A model generated the notes under the pieces. The model searched no databases. It saw only the letters and a program-made list of their open reading frames with translations, and was not told the origin of the DNA. DNA of 64,000 nt, from positions 434,001-498,000 of the forward strand of contig NZ_CAMFIA010000001.1 of the NCBI RefSeq assembly GCF_945952405.1, given 5' to 3'. The translations under genes were made by a program, and so were the position numbers. The DNA is from an uncultured Stenotrophomonas sp. (GTDB lineage: Bacteria; Pseudomonadota; Gammaproteobacteria; Xanthomonadales; Xanthomonadaceae). Of the stretch, positions 1 to 11,488 are shown in pieces. How positions within the stretch are numbered: the stretch's first letter is position 1; each line of letters opens with the position of its first letter.

Positions 1-278
1 TTGGCCTGGCCTTCCTGCTGGGTCTGGTGCTGTGGCTGGGCTACAAGGTCATTCCGGATTTCCCGACCATGGTCGCGCCCGGCGGCGCCGGTTGGCTGCA
101 TGCCAAGCTCGGGCTGGTGGTGCTGCTGCTGGCGTATTTCATCTGGATCGGGCGGCTGCTGAAGGGGGTGGCCAAGGGCCGGTCGCTACCGTCCTCGCGC
201 GCGCTGCGCTGGATCAACGAGATTCCGTTGCTGGCCTTCATTCCGATCGTGTGGCTGGTGCTGGCCAAGCCGTTCTGA
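1..278 (+). CDS. CopD/HemJ-family integral membrane protein (3' part)
   Basis: The reading frame is open from base 3, so the gene begins upstream of the window; 91 residues are visible. They contain two hydrophobic segments (about 1-15 and 37-52) and a third at the C-terminus. The motif GWLHAKLGLV and the ending RWINEIPLLAF...LAKPF resemble the C-terminal half of the HemJ/UPF0093 and CopD-like membrane proteins. HemJ oxidises protoporphyrinogen IX in the inner membrane. Because the N-terminal half with its conserved His is missing, a haem role cannot be separated from another CopD-like role. It is convergent with accA. Confidence 0.6.
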   Translation, partial: GLAFLLGLVLWLGYKVIPDFPTMVAPGGAGWLHAKLGLVVLLLAYFIWIGRLLKGVAKGRSLPSSRALRWINEIPLLAFIPIVWLVLAKPF

Positions 279-291
279 GCCACCGCCCCCT

Positions 292-382
292 GGAGAGCCG
301 AGCCCATGCTCGGCTGCTCTTGCGCAGATGCATGCCGAGCATGGCTCGGCTCTACAGTAGATCCACGCCATGTGTGGATGCG
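292..382. repeat. Cluster of SMAG-type palindromic repeats
   Basis: Three small palindromes lie side by side: GCCGAGC-ccat-GCTCGGC, then GCCGAGC-atg-GCTCGGC ending in CTAC (GTAG when read on the minus strand), then ATCCAC-gccat-GTGGAT also beginning TAG. A GTAG head on a GC-rich hairpin is the hallmark of the SMAG repeats described in Stenotrophomonas maltophilia. They sit between two convergent gene ends, where they may act as 3'-end stabilisers. Confidence 0.7.
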
Positions 383-394
383 ACGCGGGCCACA

Positions 395-425
395 AACGAC
401 AAGAGCCGGGCATCTGCCCGGCTCT
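395..425 (-). terminator. Probable accA terminator
   Basis: Bases 402-412 (AGAGCCGGGCA) and 415-425 (TGCCCGGCTCT) form an 11-bp GC-rich stem about 50 bases past the accA stop. On the minus strand it is followed by TTGTCGTTTGT, a weak U-rich tail. Confidence 0.55.
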
Positions 426-474
426 CCTGTTCCTGCAATCGTCCGGCGGTTGCCGGCCAGCGGCCGGCACTCCC

Positions 475-1434
475 TCATGCAGCTTCGTAGGTGCCGTAGC
501 TGCGCAGGCGGGTGTAGCGCTGCTCCAGCAGCTGCTCGGTGGACAGCTTTTCCAGCGCATCCAGTTCGTTCAGCAGCACGGCCTTGAGGCGCTTGGCCAT
601 CTGCGTCGGGTTGCGGTGGGCACCCCCGGTGGGCTCGCGCACCACCTTGTCGACCAGGCCCAGGTTCTTCAGGCGCGGTGCGGTCAGGCCCAGCTGTTCG
701 GCGGCATCCTTGGCCTTGCCGGCGTCCTTCCACAGGATCGAGGCGCAACCTTCGGGGGTGATGGTCGAGTACACCGAGTACTCCAGCATCACGGTGCGGT
801 CGCCCACGCCCAGCGCCAGTGCGCCGCCGGAGCCGCCTTCACCGATCACCGTGCACAGGATCGGCACCTTCAGTTCGGCCATCTCGATCAGGTTGCGCGC
901 GATCGCTTCGGACTGGCCGCGCGATTCGGCGTCGATGCCCGGCCAGGCGCCGGCGGTGTCGATCAGGGTCAGCACCGGCAGGCCGAAGCGCTCGGCCATC
1001 TTCATCAGGCGCAGCGCCTTGCGGTAGCCCTCCGGCTTGGGCATGCCGAAGTTGCGCTTGATCTTCTCCTTGGTGTCACGGCCCTTCTGGTGGCCGATCA
1101 CCATCACCGAACGGCCGTTGATACGGGCCAGGCCACCCATGATGGCCTTGTCGTCGGCGAAGGCGCGGTCGCCGGCCAGCTCCTGGAATTCATCGCAGAT
1201 GATGCGGATGTAGTCGGCGGTGTACGGGCGCGAAGGATGACGCGCCAGCTGCAGCACCTGCCACGAGGTCAGATTGCGGAAGATCTGCGCGGTGCGCATG
1301 CGCAGCTTGTCCTGCAGCGCGTTCACTTCCGCCTCGACATTGACCGCCGGCCCGGCACTGGCGTTGCGCAGTTCCTGGATCTTGGCTTCCAGGTCGGCGA
1401 TGGGTTGCTCGAAGTCGAGGTAGTTCGGATTCAT
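475..1434 (-). CDS. accA: Acetyl-CoA carboxylase carboxyltransferase subunit alpha
   Basis: AccA pairs with AccD to move the carboxyl group from carboxybiotin to acetyl-CoA, giving malonyl-CoA for fatty acid synthesis. The 319 residues match the family length. Visible marks are [10 protein letters not shown] and [17 protein letters not shown] near residues 118-142, [11 protein letters not shown] and [12 protein letters not shown]. The start is set at [11 protein letters not shown], the usual AccA N-terminus; an upstream in-frame Met at 1488 would add 18 unlike residues. It is the last gene of the dnaE-side cluster, in the order dnaE, lipoprotein, accA. dnaE-accA linkage is common in gammaproteobacteria. 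Confidence 0.97.
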   Translation of the reverse strand: MNPNYLDFEQPIADLEAKIQELRNASAGPAVNVEAEVNALQDKLRMRTAQIFRNLTSWQVLQLARHPSRPYTADYIRIICDEFQELAGDRAFADDKAIMGGLARINGRSVMVIGHQKGRDTKEKIKRNFGMPKPEGYRKALRLMKMAERFGLPVLTLIDTAGAWPGIDAESRGQSEAIARNLIEMAELKVPILCTVIGEGGSGGALALGVGDRTVMLEYSVYSTITPEGCASILWKDAGKAKDAAEQLGLTAPRLKNLGLVDKVVREPTGGAHRNPTQMAKRLKAVLLNELDALEKLSTEQLLEQRYTRLRSYGTYEAA

Positions 1435-1547
1435 CGGAAGCCATCGTGTAAAGAAGGGGGGAATTCTAGCCGAATGCGTGCAAACCACCCGTACGCCCTC
1501 GTCTGGAAGGCGACGGTAGCGCAGCCGGGCAGGGCACGCCAGTCAGC

Positions 1548-2417
1548 TCAGGGCAGCACCAGGGCGCTGCGGCCCATCAGCTGGCTGCGCTGGGAGACGA
1601 AATCGTTGTAGGCCTCGTTGGCGTCCCGGCCCAGGTTGGCGCCCAGGGTGGCGGTGGCCGAGGTGAAGGCCATCTGCGCAGCGAAGTCCTGCTTGCGCAG
1701 CGCCTTCTGTTCATCGGCGGTGGTGGCCTTCAGCCAACGGGCATAGACCTCGCGCAGCGGCGCGGCATGCGCCTCGAAGGCCGGTACCAGTGCCGGCAGG
1801 CTGGCCGGGGCCGGCTCCAGGCTGAACACCGGCGGCACGTAGCCGGCCGGCTGTTCGCGCTTGAATGCGCCGGGCTCGCCCATGCCGTCTTCCACATAGC
1901 TGATGAAGTCGGGCGCGGTGAAGACCTTGGCCACGATCTGGCCGCCGCTGGCATCGACGTGGGCAACCACCTTTTCCTTGGGGAACGGTTCGCGCACGCC
2001 GTAGGTCCAGGTCTTGTCGATGAACAGCGCGTGGCTCTTCTCGAACGGGCCTTCGAAGTTGACCCCGCCCAGCTCGATTCCGTGGTTGCCGACGCCGAAG
2101 TTCTTCAGCTTGCTCTCGTCGGTGACATAGACCTCGCGGGCGATCACGTACTCGCTCAGGGTCGGATTGATCAGGCCGCCGCGGCCATCGATGTAGACGA
2201 TGAAGCGGACGTCGCCGAGCGTGTCGGTGTGCAGGCGGTGCTCACCCACGGCCAGGGCGATCGGGCGCGAGCCCTGTGCGGCCACCGGCAGCTCCTGGCC
2301 ATCGATGCTCAGCGCCAGCGGCGTGTCGGTCGGGTTGTCGATCTGGAACTCGATCTTCGACGGGGAACAGGCGGCCAGGGCCAGGGCGGCGGCGAACGGG
2401 AACAGCAGGGTCTTCAT
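1548..2417 (-). CDS. Predicted lipoprotein of unknown function
   Basis: The 289-residue product begins with a lipoprotein signal peptide; the lipobox LAAC puts the lipidated Cys at residue 17 (MKTLLFPFAAALALAAC). The rest is soluble and mixed. The early part (IDNPTDTPLALSIDGQEL) looks like a small beta domain, and there is a helical C-terminal tail. I do not recognise a family. The start at 2417 is chosen over an ATG 21 bases upstream because it begins the signal peptide directly. It lies between dnaE and accA on the same strand, an unusual place for a lipoprotein gene. Envelope location is inferred from the lipobox only. Confidence 0.8.
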   Translation of the reverse strand: MKTLLFPFAAALALAACSPSKIEFQIDNPTDTPLALSIDGQELPVAAQGSRPIALAVGEHRLHTDTLGDVRFIVYIDGRGGLINPTLSEYVIAREVYVTDESKLKNFGVGNHGIELGGVNFEGPFEKSHALFIDKTWTYGVREPFPKEKVVAHVDASGGQIVAKVFTAPDFISYVEDGMGEPGAFKREQPAGYVPPVFSLEPAPASLPALVPAFEAHAAPLREVYARWLKATTADEQKALRKQDFAAQMAFTSATATLGANLGRDANEAYNDFVSQRSQLMGRSALVLP

Positions 2418-2481
2418 CGGCAATCGTCCTTGATACATGGAACGGGAGAACAGGGCAGGCAGGGCAAACGGGGGGGGCGCC

Positions 2482-6072
<3,591 letters not shown>

Positions 6073-6196
6073 GCCGGACCAGGTTGGAGCGCGCGGGCCC
6101 CGGGTGCCGACGGGGGAATCGTCGCCGGGGTCGGGAAGCGCTGGAGTGCCCGGTCAGGGTAGCGAGGGCGGGGGGAGGCGACAAGCTCTTGACGGG

Positions 6197-6210
6197 ATGC
6201 GATATCGCAT
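6197..6210. promoter_or_regulatory. Perfect 14-bp palindrome upstream of dnaE
   Basis: ATGCGATATCGCAT is a perfect dyad about 125 bases upstream of the dnaE start, in the 298-base gap between rnhB and dnaE. It could be an operator or chance; no regulator is assigned. The rest of the gap holds a hairpin (6292-6311) and a SMAG repeat (6318-6345). Confidence 0.35.
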
Positions 6211-6291
6211 GCGCGCTATCGCTCCCCACGGTTCGCGTACGAACCGCGGGCCCCGTCTTACCTTGCATCCATACCCCCGCGCCGGGGGCGC

Positions 6292-6311
6292 GCCCCCTGA
6301 CTCAGGGGGCT
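6292..6311. terminator. GC-rich hairpin, possible rnhB terminator
   Basis: GCCCCCTGACTCAGGGGGC forms an 8-bp stem 60-80 bases past the rnhB stop. There is no U tract on the minus strand, so termination is uncertain. It may end the lpx-rnhB transcript or only stabilise its 3' end. Confidence 0.35.
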
Positions 6312-6317
6312 GCCCAT

Positions 6318-6345
6318 GGAGCCGAGCGCGGGCTCGGCTCTACAG
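6318..6345 (-). repeat. SMAG-type repeat
   Basis: On the minus strand it reads GTAGAGCCGAGC, cccgc, GCTCGGCTCC: a GTAG head and an imperfect GC-rich palindrome, like the other copies in this window. It lies just past the rnhB stop. Confidence 0.7.
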
Positions 6346-6370
6346 CGGGGGGCTGTACGCGAAGCGGGGT

Positions 6371-7030
6371 TCAGCCGACGGCTACGGCCTGCGCGGCGTC
6401 CAGGCATTCACGTACCGGGGCGAAGCTGCGCCGGTGTTCCTGGCAGGGACCGTGCTCGCGCAGGGCGGCCAGGTGGGCGGGCGTGCCATAGCCCTTGTGC
6501 TGCTCGAAACCGTACTGCGGATGGCGCAGGTGCACCTCCTGCATGTAGCGGTCGCGCGAGACCTTGGCCAGGATCGATGCGGCCATGATCGCGCGGTCGA
6601 TGCCATCACCGCCGACCAGCGCCTGCGCTGGCAGCACCAGGCCCTTGGGGACCACGTTGCCATCGATGCGGGCGAAACCGGCCACATGGGCGACTGCGGC
6701 AACCACGTCGCGCATGCCCTGCAGGGTTGCCTGGTAGATGTTCAGGCGGTCGATGGTGTCCACGTCCACCAGCACGACATGCCAGGCCAGGGCCCGCTCG
6801 ATGATGCGGTCGTGCAGCTGCTCGCGGCGTGCGGCGGTGAGCTGCTTGGAGTCGTCCAGGCCGTTGATGCGCGGCCGCGACGGATCGAACACCACTGCCG
6901 CCACCGCCACCGGTCCGGCCAGCGGGCCACGGCCGGCTTCGTCGACACCGGCGACCAGGCGTTCCGGTTCGACCACGGCGGCGCCGTCGAACAGGGCCAG
7001 GCTGGCGGCTGCGGCATGACGGCGGCTCAT
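6371..7030 (-). CDS. rnhB: Ribonuclease HII
   Basis: RNase HII cuts RNA in RNA-DNA hybrids and removes single ribonucleotides from DNA. The 219-residue product carries the family signature [14 protein letters not shown] near residues 28-41, with the first catalytic Asp and Glu. Further acidic sites lie in GLDDSKQL and [10 protein letters not shown], and in the [10 protein letters not shown] segment. The start overlaps the lpxB stop by four bases (ATGA), so it is translationally coupled to the lipid A genes. The lpxB-rnhB-dnaE order is shared with many gammaproteobacteria. Confidence 0.96.
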   Translation of the reverse strand: MSRRHAAAASLALFDGAAVVEPERLVAGVDEAGRGPLAGPVAVAAVVFDPSRPRINGLDDSKQLTAARREQLHDRIIERALAWHVVLVDVDTIDRLNIYQATLQGMRDVVAAVAHVAGFARIDGNVVPKGLVLPAQALVGGDGIDRAIMAASILAKVSRDRYMQEVHLRHPQYGFEQHKGYGTPAHLAALREHGPCQEHRRSFAPVRECLDAAQAVAVG

Positions 7031-8286
7031 GCCTGGGCCAGGTCGCGCACCAGCAGCTCGCCAACCGCGTCGGCGGCGCGGGCCGAGGCGTTGCGCCGCA
7101 GGCGCTCATGCAGGCGGGCGTAGATGTCCTGCAGGTCGGTCATCCGCTGCGGGTGGTCGAACCACTGCTGGATCGCCGCGGCCAGCTTGTCCGGGGTGCA
7201 GTCGTGCTGCATCAGTTCCGGCGCCAGGTCCTGGCCGGCGAGGATGTTGGGCAGGGCGTAACGGTCGACCTTGATCAGGCCCAGCGCCTTGACCAGGCGG
7301 TAGGTCAGTTCGTTGACCCGGTAGCCGACCACCATCGGTCGCTTGACCAGCATCGCTTCCAGGGTCGCGGTGCCGGACGCCAGCACCACCACGTCGGCGG
7401 CGATCATCGCGGTGCGTGCCTGGCCGTCGAGCACGTGCGAGAAGGCCACCGGCAGCGCCGATCGTGACAGCTGTTCTTCAATCAGGCGCTTGCATGCCGG
7501 GTTGGCGGCAGGCACCACCACATGCAGGCCGGGAATTCGTTCGGAGACCTGCCAGGCCGCCTCGAAGAACGGTTCGCCCAGGCGCGAGATCTCGCCCAGG
7601 CGGCTGCCTGGCAGCACCGCCAGCACCTTGGCCGAGGTCGGCAGGCCCAGTGCGGCACGCGCTTCCTCGCGATTGCCCTGCAGCGGAATGTCATCGGCCA
7701 TCGGGTGGCCGACAAAACGCGCGTCGATGCCATGCCGGGCGTAGATCGGTGGTTCCATCGGGAACAGGCACAGCACCAGGTCGGCACTGCTGCCGATCTT
7801 CTCGGCGCGCTTCTCGCGCCATGCCCAGACCGAGGGGCTGACGTAGTGCACGGTACGTACACCACGCTGCTTCAGCCAGCGCTCGATGCCGAGGTTGAAG
7901 TCGGGTGCATCGATGCCGATGAACACGTCCGGCTGCCATTCCAGCGCACGCTGGCGGAATGCCGAACGCAGCTTCAGCAGGCGTGGCAGGTGGCGCAGCA
8001 CTTCGGTCAGGCCCATCACCGCCAGTTCGCTGGCATCGTGCCAGGTCTGGCAGCCGGCGCTGCGCATGGCATCACCGCCGATGCCGGCGAATTCGGCATT
8101 CGGGAAGCGTGCCTTCAGTTCGCGGATCAGGCCGGCCCCGAGCTGATCGCCGGAGGCCTCGCCGGCCACCAGCGCGATCCGCAGCGGGCGCTCGCTGAGC
8201 ACGCGCTGCGCGGGGACGCTGCCGGCCATCGAGGCCAGCGGGATGACGGCGGCGCCGGCCGGCGCCTGGCCGATGTTGCTGCTCAT
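7027..8286 (-). CDS. lpxB: Lipid-A-disaccharide synthase
   Basis: LpxB joins UDP-2,3-diacylglucosamine and lipid X into the tetra-acylated disaccharide 1-phosphate, at the inner face of the inner membrane (glycosyltransferase family 19). Family marks seen are [16 protein letters not shown] (about residue 36), [28 protein letters not shown] and [11 protein letters not shown]. The 419 residues exceed the usual 380 or so because of about 35 extra residues before the Rossmann start. A shorter start at Met20 (8229) would partly remove this, but the first ATG overlaps the lpxA stop in an ATGA, which favours the long form. Confidence 0.96.
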   Translation of the reverse strand: MSSNIGQAPAGAAVIPLASMAGSVPAQRVLSERPLRIALVAGEASGDQLGAGLIRELKARFPNAEFAGIGGDAMRSAGCQTWHDASELAVMGLTEVLRHLPRLLKLRSAFRQRALEWQPDVFIGIDAPDFNLGIERWLKQRGVRTVHYVSPSVWAWREKRAEKIGSSADLVLCLFPMEPPIYARHGIDARFVGHPMADDIPLQGNREEARAALGLPTSAKVLAVLPGSRLGEISRLGEPFFEAAWQVSERIPGLHVVVPAANPACKRLIEEQLSRSALPVAFSHVLDGQARTAMIAADVVVLASGTATLEAMLVKRPMVVGYRVNELTYRLVKALGLIKVDRYALPNILAGQDLAPELMQHDCTPDKLAAAIQQWFDHPQRMTDLQDIYARLHERLRRNASARAADAVGELLVRDLAQA

Positions 8287-9074
8287 CGCAGCAGGGGCCT
8301 CTCGGCATGCTCGATGAAGTCCAGCATGGCCTTCACGTCGTCGCTGTCGCGGGCCTGTTCGGTCAGCTGCTGCTTGGCTTCGGCCAGCGGCAGGCCTGCC
8401 ACGTACAGAGTGCGGTAGGCCCGCTTGATCGCGGAGATGCGCTCGGCATCGAAGCCCCGGCGCTTCAGGCCCTCGCTGTTGATGCCGCGCGGGCGGCCCA
8501 GCGAATCGGTACCGACCATGGTGAACGGAGGCACGTCGCCATTGGTCAGCGCGCCCATGCCAAGGAAGGCATGCGCGCCGATGCGGCAGAACTGGTGGGC
8601 ACCGGCGAAGCCGCTGATGATCACGTAGTCGCCCACGGTCACGTGCCCGGCCAGGGTGGTGTTGTTGGAGAACACGCAGGCGTTACCGACATGGCAGTCG
8701 TGCGCCACATGCGTGTAGGCCAGCATCCAGTTGTCGTTGCCGATGGTGGTGACGCCGCCGCCGCCGCCAGTGCCGCGATTCAGGGTGACGAACTCGCGGA
8801 ACACGTTGCGGTCGCCGATCACCAGTTCGGTGCGCTCACCCGCGTACTTCTTGTCCTGCGGCTCGCCGCCGATCGCCGCGTGGCCGATGAAGCGGTTGTC
8901 GCGGCCGATCCGGGTCGGGCCATGGATGCTGCAATGGGGGCCGACCACCGTGCCGGCACCGATTTCCACATCGGCACCGATCAGGGTGAAGGCGCCCACC
9001 TGGACGTCATCGGCCAGGCGCGCGGCCGGATCGATGACGGCGGTCGGGTGGATCCGCGGTGCGTTGTCTGTCAT
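8283..9074 (-). CDS. lpxA: UDP-N-acetylglucosamine acyltransferase
   Basis: LpxA performs the first step of lipid A synthesis, moving a 3-hydroxyacyl chain from ACP to O-3 of UDP-GlcNAc. The 263 residues show the left-handed beta-helix hexapeptide pattern from [13 protein letters not shown] onward. The catalytic His is probably in [13 protein letters not shown]. The helical C-terminal domain starts near [13 protein letters not shown]. The start [13 protein letters not shown] is the usual LpxA beginning and leaves 16 bases to the fabZ stop; an upstream in-frame start would run into fabZ. It overlaps lpxB by four bases. Confidence 0.97.
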   Translation of the reverse strand: MTDNAPRIHPTAVIDPAARLADDVQVGAFTLIGADVEIGAGTVVGPHCSIHGPTRIGRDNRFIGHAAIGGEPQDKKYAGERTELVIGDRNVFREFVTLNRGTGGGGGVTTIGNDNWMLAYTHVAHDCHVGNACVFSNNTTLAGHVTVGDYVIISGFAGAHQFCRIGAHAFLGMGALTNGDVPPFTMVGTDSLGRPRGINSEGLKRRGFDAERISAIKRAYRTLYVAGLPLAEAKQQLTEQARDSDDVKAMLDFIEHAERPLLR

Positions 9075-9090
9075 TCCTGCCTCCAGTGGA

Positions 9091-9549
9091 TCAGCCCTTG
9101 GCGCCGGCGCACATGACTTCGGCCGAGGCAACGACTTCGCCGTTGACCTTGGCTTCGCCGTAGTACCAGCCCATGTTGCGGATCAGGCGCTTCATCTGCA
9201 CGTCCAGCATCAGCACGTCGCCGGGGACGACCTGCTTGTTGAAGCGCGCGTTTTCCACCTTGACCATGTAGAACAGCTTGGACTGCGCATCACGGCCCAG
9301 GGTGAGCTGGGTCATCACGCCACCGGCCTGCGCCAGCGCTTCGATGATCAGCACGCCGGGCATGATCGGGCGGCCCGGGAAATGGCCCTGGAAGAACGGC
9401 TCGTTGATGCTGACGTTCTTCTGCGCGAGGATGCGCTTGGCCTCGATGTCGAGCTCAAGCACCCGGTCCACCAGCAGGAACGGGTAACGGTGCGGGAGCA
9501 GTTCCTGGATATGGCAGACGTCGATAGGAAGCTGCAGCGTGTCGTTCAT
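9091..9549 (-). CDS. fabZ: 3-hydroxyacyl-ACP dehydratase FabZ
   Basis: FabZ dehydrates 3-hydroxyacyl-ACP in fatty acid elongation and competes with LpxA and LpxD for the same substrate, which explains its place among the lpx genes. The 152-residue hot-dog-fold protein shows [17 protein letters not shown] (catalytic His near residue 22) and [22 protein letters not shown] (catalytic Glu). The start [10 protein letters not shown] overlaps the lpxD stop by four bases. Confidence 0.97.
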   Translation of the reverse strand: MNDTLQLPIDVCHIQELLPHRYPFLLVDRVLELDIEAKRILAQKNVSINEPFFQGHFPGRPIMPGVLIIEALAQAGGVMTQLTLGRDAQSKLFYMVKVENARFNKQVVPGDVLMLDVQMKRLIRNMGWYYGEAKVNGEVVASAEVMCAGAKG

Positions 9550-10568
9550 TCTTTCTCCTTGCCAGCGGCCAGGACGCGGCGAGCCAATGCGTCCAGCTGC
9601 TTGAAGCGCGCGGCGTTCTTGCGCCACGTGCGGTTGTCGGTCAACGGGGTGCCGGACGAATACTCGCCCGGCTCATGGATGGAGTTGCGGACCACCGACT
9701 TGCCGGTGATCACGACCTTGTCGCAGATCTCGAGGTGGCCGACCACGCCGACGTGGCCGCCGAGCAGGCAGTAGCGGCCGATCCTGGCGCTGCCGGCGAT
9801 GCCGGTGCAGCCGGCGATGGCCGAGTGCGCGCCGATCTGCACGTTGTGTGCGATCTGCACCAGGTTGTCCAGGCGCACATCCTCGTCCAGCACGGTGTCG
9901 TCCAGCGCACCACGGTCAACGCAGGTATTGGCGCCGATCTCGCAATCGTCGCCGATGCGCACGCCACCGAGCTGCGGCACCTTGATCCACTTGCCGGCGT
10001 CCATCGCCAGGCCGAAGCCATCGGCGCCGAGCACGGCACCGGGATGCACGCGCACGCGCTTGCCGAGCCTGACGCGAGTGACCAGGGTGACCCGCGCGAT
10101 CAGCTCGCAGCCGGTGTCGAGGCTGCAGTCTTCGCCGATCACGCTGCCGGCGCCGATGATGCAGTTCTCGCCGACCACGCTGCGCGCGCCGATCGACACG
10201 AACGGGCCGATATGGGCGCTGGCCGCGACCTGGGCACTGGGATCGATGACGGCACTGGGATGGATGCCCGGCGGGCGCGTCGGCGCGATCTCGAACAGCG
10301 CGGCGATCTTGGCGAACGTGGTGTACGGATCCTTGCTTACCAGCGCGGCGCCGGGGGCGGCCTCGACGTCATCGGCACGCAGGACCACCAGCGAGGCCTG
10401 GCTGTCGGCCAGCTGGGTGCGGTAGCGCGGGTTGGCAAGGAAGGTCAGCTGGCCAGGACCGGCATGGACGAGGGCGGCCACGCCATGAATGGCGGTGTCC
10501 GGGTTGCCATGGACCTGCAGGCCGAACTGCTCGGCGAGTTGCTGGGCGGTGTAGGTGGGAGTATTCAC
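9546..10568 (-). CDS. lpxD: UDP-3-O-(3-hydroxyacyl)glucosamine N-acyltransferase
   Basis: LpxD adds the second 3-hydroxyacyl chain, at N-2, in lipid A synthesis. The 340 residues have an N-terminal uridine-binding domain ([26 protein letters not shown]) followed by hexapeptide repeats from [13 protein letters not shown]. The catalytic His is probably in [13 protein letters not shown] short helical tail ends the protein. It is the first gene of lpxD-fabZ-lpxA-lpxB-rnhB. skp, which often precedes lpxD, is not present here. Confidence 0.97.
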   Translation of the reverse strand: MNTPTYTAQQLAEQFGLQVHGNPDTAIHGVAALVHAGPGQLTFLANPRYRTQLADSQASLVVLRADDVEAAPGAALVSKDPYTTFAKIAALFEIAPTRPPGIHPSAVIDPSAQVAASAHIGPFVSIGARSVVGENCIIGAGSVIGEDCSLDTGCELIARVTLVTRVRLGKRVRVHPGAVLGADGFGLAMDAGKWIKVPQLGGVRIGDDCEIGANTCVDRGALDDTVLDEDVRLDNLVQIAHNVQIGAHSAIAGCTGIAGSARIGRYCLLGGHVGVVGHLEICDKVVITGKSVVRNSIHEPGEYSSGTPLTDNRTWRKNAARFKQLDALARRVLAAGKEKE

Positions 10569-10728
10569 GGCGGGAGTTTAACGTGTGGCGCCATTCCGGT
10601 CATGCGGGGGGGCGGGGGGTGGGGGCGCATCGGCTTCCAGATCTGGTAATTCCTGCTGGGTGCCGACTACGGTAGTTGCTCTGACCGGGGCCCGCGCAGC
10701 AGGCGCGAGCCATGAACAAGGAACCTTG

Positions 10729-11301
10729 ATGCGCCATCTGCTCTGCTCTGCGGTTGTCCTCGCCATGCTCGCCCCTGCCGGGCTGGCCAGGGCTGCCGAT
10801 GCAGCCACCGTGTTCGGCGGGCTGTTTACCGATACCTGCCTGGCCGCTTTCAACGACCCCGGCAAGGTCGAGGCATTCATGGAAGCGAGGGGCTTGGCAG
10901 CGCTGCCTGACGGAATTGCCCGGAATTTCCTGCGTGGCAACTCAGGCAAGGCCTGGGCCATCGTGCTGGGGGAAGCGAACTATGCGGTCGCGCAGACCGA
11001 TGAGGGCCTTTGTTCGGTGTTTGCCCGTCAGGCCCAGGCGGAGGCCGTCACCGCCGAGTTCGAACGACTGTTGAAGCACATACCGGCGCCGGTACAGGTG
11101 GCCGAACTGGAAAGCGGCGGCCCCAACCGTAACGGCACGCGAACCCGCTCCTGGGGCGTGAATGCTCCGGGATCACCCAACGGCGTCATGTTCGTGCTGA
11201 CGACCTCGACCGATCCAGAGGCGTCTTTGCAGGCGATGGCCTCGATGGCCCGCGTAGCGACCCGTGAGTTCAAGTTGTTGTCCGCGCCGGACACGCCTTG
11301 A
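10729..11301 (+). CDS. Small predicted secreted protein, function unknown
   Basis: The 190-residue product has a signal peptide (MRHLLCSAVVLAMLAPAGLARA, cleavage near ARA-AD) and two Cys in the mature part (DTCLAAF and EGLCSVF) that could form a disulphide. It distantly recalls the NMCC_0638-type exported proteins, but I cannot assign it firmly. The start at 10729 begins the signal peptide. The gene is on the plus strand, opposite to the bamA and lpxD genes on either side, in the place where skp is often found. A SMAG repeat follows four bases after the stop. Confidence 0.7.
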   Translation: MRHLLCSAVVLAMLAPAGLARAADAATVFGGLFTDTCLAAFNDPGKVEAFMEARGLAALPDGIARNFLRGNSGKAWAIVLGEANYAVAQTDEGLCSVFARQAQAEAVTAEFERLLKHIPAPVQVAELESGGPNRNGTRTRSWGVNAPGSPNGVMFVLTTSTDPEASLQAMASMARVATREFKLLSAPDTP

Positions 11302-11304
11302 GCA

Positions 11305-11330
11305 GCAGCCGAGCATGGGCTCGGCTCTAC
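11305..11330 (-). repeat. SMAG-type repeat
   Basis: GCAGCCGAGC-atgg-GCTCGGCTCTAC; read on the minus strand it begins GTAGAGCCGAGC. It directly follows the stop of the 10729 gene, in the convergent gap with bamA. Confidence 0.7.
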
Positions 11331-11341
11331 ACATGGAAACG

Positions 11342-11406
11342 CCGGGCACTGCCCGGCGCTTCGCACCCCGTCTGGTGGAGAGCCCCCCTTTGTTAAGGGG
11401 GGCGCG
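11342..11406. terminator. Two GC-rich hairpins in the convergent gap
   Basis: GCCGGGCA-c-TGCCCGGC (about 11343-11360) and CCCCCCTT-tgtt-AAGGGGGG (about 11386-11405) are compact stems between the convergent 10729 gene and bamA. Neither has a long U tract; they look like weak or shared terminators. Confidence 0.45.
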
Positions 11407-11459
11407 CCATTGGCGCGGGGGATAGGTGAAATGCGCGGGCAATTCACCGGAGGTGGATC

Positions 11460-11488
11460 AGTTCTGAGGAACAATGTTCCTCAGAACT
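11460..11488. repeat. 29-bp near-perfect inverted repeat spanning the bamA stop
   Basis: AGTTCTGAGGAACA (11460-11473) and TGTTCCTCAGAACT (11475-11488) are perfect 14-base arms around a single base. The bamA stop codon (11481-11483) and its last Phe codon lie inside one arm. The RNA would fold into a strong 3'-end hairpin without a U tract. Confidence 0.7.

Noticed and set aside
6189..6220. A plus-strand promoter TTGACG before rnhB
   Set aside because: No gene on the plus strand starts downstream and no matching -10 box is found.
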